NCBI GenBank assembly: GCA_009885415.1
Contig: VFKU01000788.1
Span: forward strand, 1 to 6,321
Source of the DNA: Rhodothermota bacterium
GTDB lineage: Bacteria; Hydrogenedentota; Hydrogenedentia; Hydrogenedentales; GCA-2746185
Direction of reading: 5' to 3'
Length of the DNA stretch: 6,321 nt
The position numbers and the translations under genes are program-made. Under the pieces are notes generated by a model, which worked only from the letters and a program-made list of their open reading frames with translations, ran no database searches and was not told the DNA's origin. Shown here piece by piece: positions 5,184 through 6,321 of this stretch (its first letter is position 1; every line of letters starts with the position of its first letter).

Positions 5184-6321
5184 TGCTCCCCGCCCGCCAA
5201 CGCGCCACCGACTATCTCCTCTGGACCGCGGCCCTCGCCTGGCCGCTTGAGGTCTTCGTTCAGACGCCCGTGCTCGGTCTGGATTTTTTTTGGCTTGTGG
5301 CGTTCTTGCTCGCGGCGCTGCTTGTTCCCGACGCGCTCGCCGCCCGAAAGCTCCAGGTCCCCTTCGAGGTCTGGGTCCCCGCCGCGATCATCGCCGGAAT
5401 TACCGTCGTTTCGGCTTGGCCGCGGCCTACTCCAGCGGATCGAAACGCGCTGGAGGCGGTGTTACTTTTCGGACTCGTCATCCAGGCAGGTCCTTCGCGC
5501 GAATCGATTCGGCGTTACATTTTTGCGGGGATGGTGTCCGCAGGTGCCGTCACACTCATTTCGCTGTTGACCCCGTGGCTCGGTCTCCTGCCCACCGCCT
5601 ACTCCCTCCGCAGCGGCGCCGCGCTCATGTTTTCCTTCGACCTCGCGGGAGGCGTCCACATTCTCTTCCTCGCTGCGGCCTGCGGGCTATACGTCGTTTC
5701 CGATCGCGCCTACCGCCCGGCCCAGCGCGCGCTGGCGACGGGCGTACTCGTGCTTGTCGCGACTCTGCTCGTCGGGCAGAGCATACAATGGTGGCGCGAC
5801 ACCGCGTCGTTCCCCATCGTGCACTACCCGCCGCTACGACCGGTGCAGTGGGCGGCCGCGGCGCTTGCGCTGTGGCTGTTCGCGCGAGTAATCGTAAAGG
5901 TCGAGATACATCGCCGGGCCACGCGCGCCCCGCTCGGCCGCCTGTGGTGGATCTGCGCCGCGGCCACGGTCCTTGTCGCCGCGTGCGCGCCGTTCCAGTC
6001 CCGCGCCTATCAAGGCTTCCTCCTCGGCCTGGCCTGCGCGAGCGCCCTGCCGGAACGATCAAGTGTCCGCGCGACGCGCTGGCCGATCATTGGCTCTGCG
6101 GTGTTGATGGTGCTCCTTACGGTCAATTTATTTTTCGTGTTCCCCGAGAACACTTCGGATCCGCGTCAATACGATGCGGCGGCAACTCGAGAGTATCCGC
6201 GCGTGTTCGATCACATGGACTGGGTCGATAGGCACGCGCCCAATGAAGGCCGGACTTATTTGTGGCGCGCCCGCGCGGCCCTTGAGTACGGCCTGCCGAA
6301 CCTCGCCTCCTTCGCCTTCGA
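5183..6321 (+). CDS. Polytopic membrane protein, possibly O-antigen ligase/polymerase-like (partial)
   Basis: A frame without stops runs from the ATG at 5183 to the right edge, giving 379 residues and continuing beyond. It is strongly hydrophobic, with about ten candidate membrane segments: near residues 11-27, 30-50, 62-79, 88-102, 112-134, 147-172, 183-199, 220-238, 254-289 (likely two) and 300-320. A hydrophilic region starts at about 321 (E-N-T-S-D-P-R-Q-Y) and seems to begin a soluble helical domain. The layout of 10-12 helices, then a soluble C-terminal domain that is often TPR-like, resembles O-antigen ligase/polymerase (WaaL/Wzy) family proteins. The stretch around 141-165 (S-L-R-S-G-A-A-L-M-F-S-F-D-L-A-G) sits where those proteins carry an R-G-x-F-x-N-x-N-x-L-A type motif, but the match is loose. 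If correct, it would act in the inner membrane on lipid-linked glycans. It could instead be an unrelated transporter or glycosyltransferase. The start is supported by the TGATG junction; no strong Shine-Dalgarno is seen. Confidence 0.75.
   Translation, partial: MLPARQRATDYLLWTAALAWPLEVFVQTPVLGLDFFWLVAFLLAALLVPDALAARKLQVPFEVWVPAAIIAGITVVSAWPRPTPADRNALEAVLLFGLVIQAGPSRESIRRYIFAGMVSAGAVTLISLLTPWLGLLPTAYSLRSGAALMFSFDLAGGVHILFLAAACGLYVVSDRAYRPAQRALATGVLVLVATLLVGQSIQWWRDTASFPIVHYPPLRPVQWAAAALALWLFARVIVKVEIHRRATRAPLGRLWWICAAATVLVAACAPFQSRAYQGFLLGLACASALPERSSVRATRWPIIGSAVLMVLLTVNLFFVFPENTSDPRQYDAAATREYPRVFDHMDWVDRHAPNEGRTYLWRARAALEYGLPNLASFAF

Noticed and set aside
5290..6231. Plus-strand frame (313 codons) overlapping the right-hand membrane protein
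   Set aside because: The product is Arg-rich and without motifs. The frame from 5183 stays open to the window edge, is strongly hydrophobic and starts at a coupled TGATG junction, so it is the real gene.
1..6321. CRISPR array, tRNA/rRNA genes, insertion sequences or prophage elements
   Set aside because: No regularly spaced repeats, no recognisable RNA gene, and no transposase or integrase motifs were seen. The window is filled by tightly packed protein-coding genes.

Overview
The window is a GC-rich bacterial chromosome segment (roughly two thirds G+C by eye). All supported genes lie on the + strand and are packed head to tail, so most or all are probably co-transcribed. From left to right: the 3' end of tmk (dTMP kinase), holB (DNA polymerase III delta-prime clamp-loader subunit), ricT (PSP1-domain RNA-processing/regulatory protein), tatD (metal-dependent DNase/hydrolase), a fused pabB-pabC (4-aminobenzoate synthesis), a 58-residue single-pass membrane protein, and the first 379 codons of a multi-spanning membrane protein that runs off the right edge.

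Region 1-3192 is a compact version of the conserved tmk-holB-ricT-tatD neighbourhood best known from Bacillus (tmk...holB-yaaT...yabD). It combines dTTP supply, the replicative clamp loader, an RNA-processing cofactor and a nuclease. The junctions are tight: an ATGA overlap (tmk/holB), 21 nt (holB/ricT) and 10 nt (ricT/tatD). Region 3193-5010 holds a 45-nt gap with a possible -10 element, then the bifunctional folate gene. Region 5007-6321 is a membrane-protein pair joined to pabBC by ATGA and to each other by TGATG, suggesting translational coupling along the three genes. No stretch over 300 nt lacks a gene.

The organism cannot be named from this sequence. RicT outside a Firmicutes-like composition, the high GC and the polytopic polymerase/ligase-like protein suggest a GC-rich diderm such as a deltaproteobacterial, planctomycetal or candidate-phylum lineage, but this is inference.

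No new system is obvious. The points worth a second look are a delta-prime subunit that has lost three of the four usual zinc-binding cysteines, a long disordered RicT tail ending in an Arg/Gly-rich segment, the uncharacterised membrane-protein pair at the right end, and an apparent excess of the word CGATCGCG/CGCGATCG with two perfect inverted repeats in the 3' part of holB.
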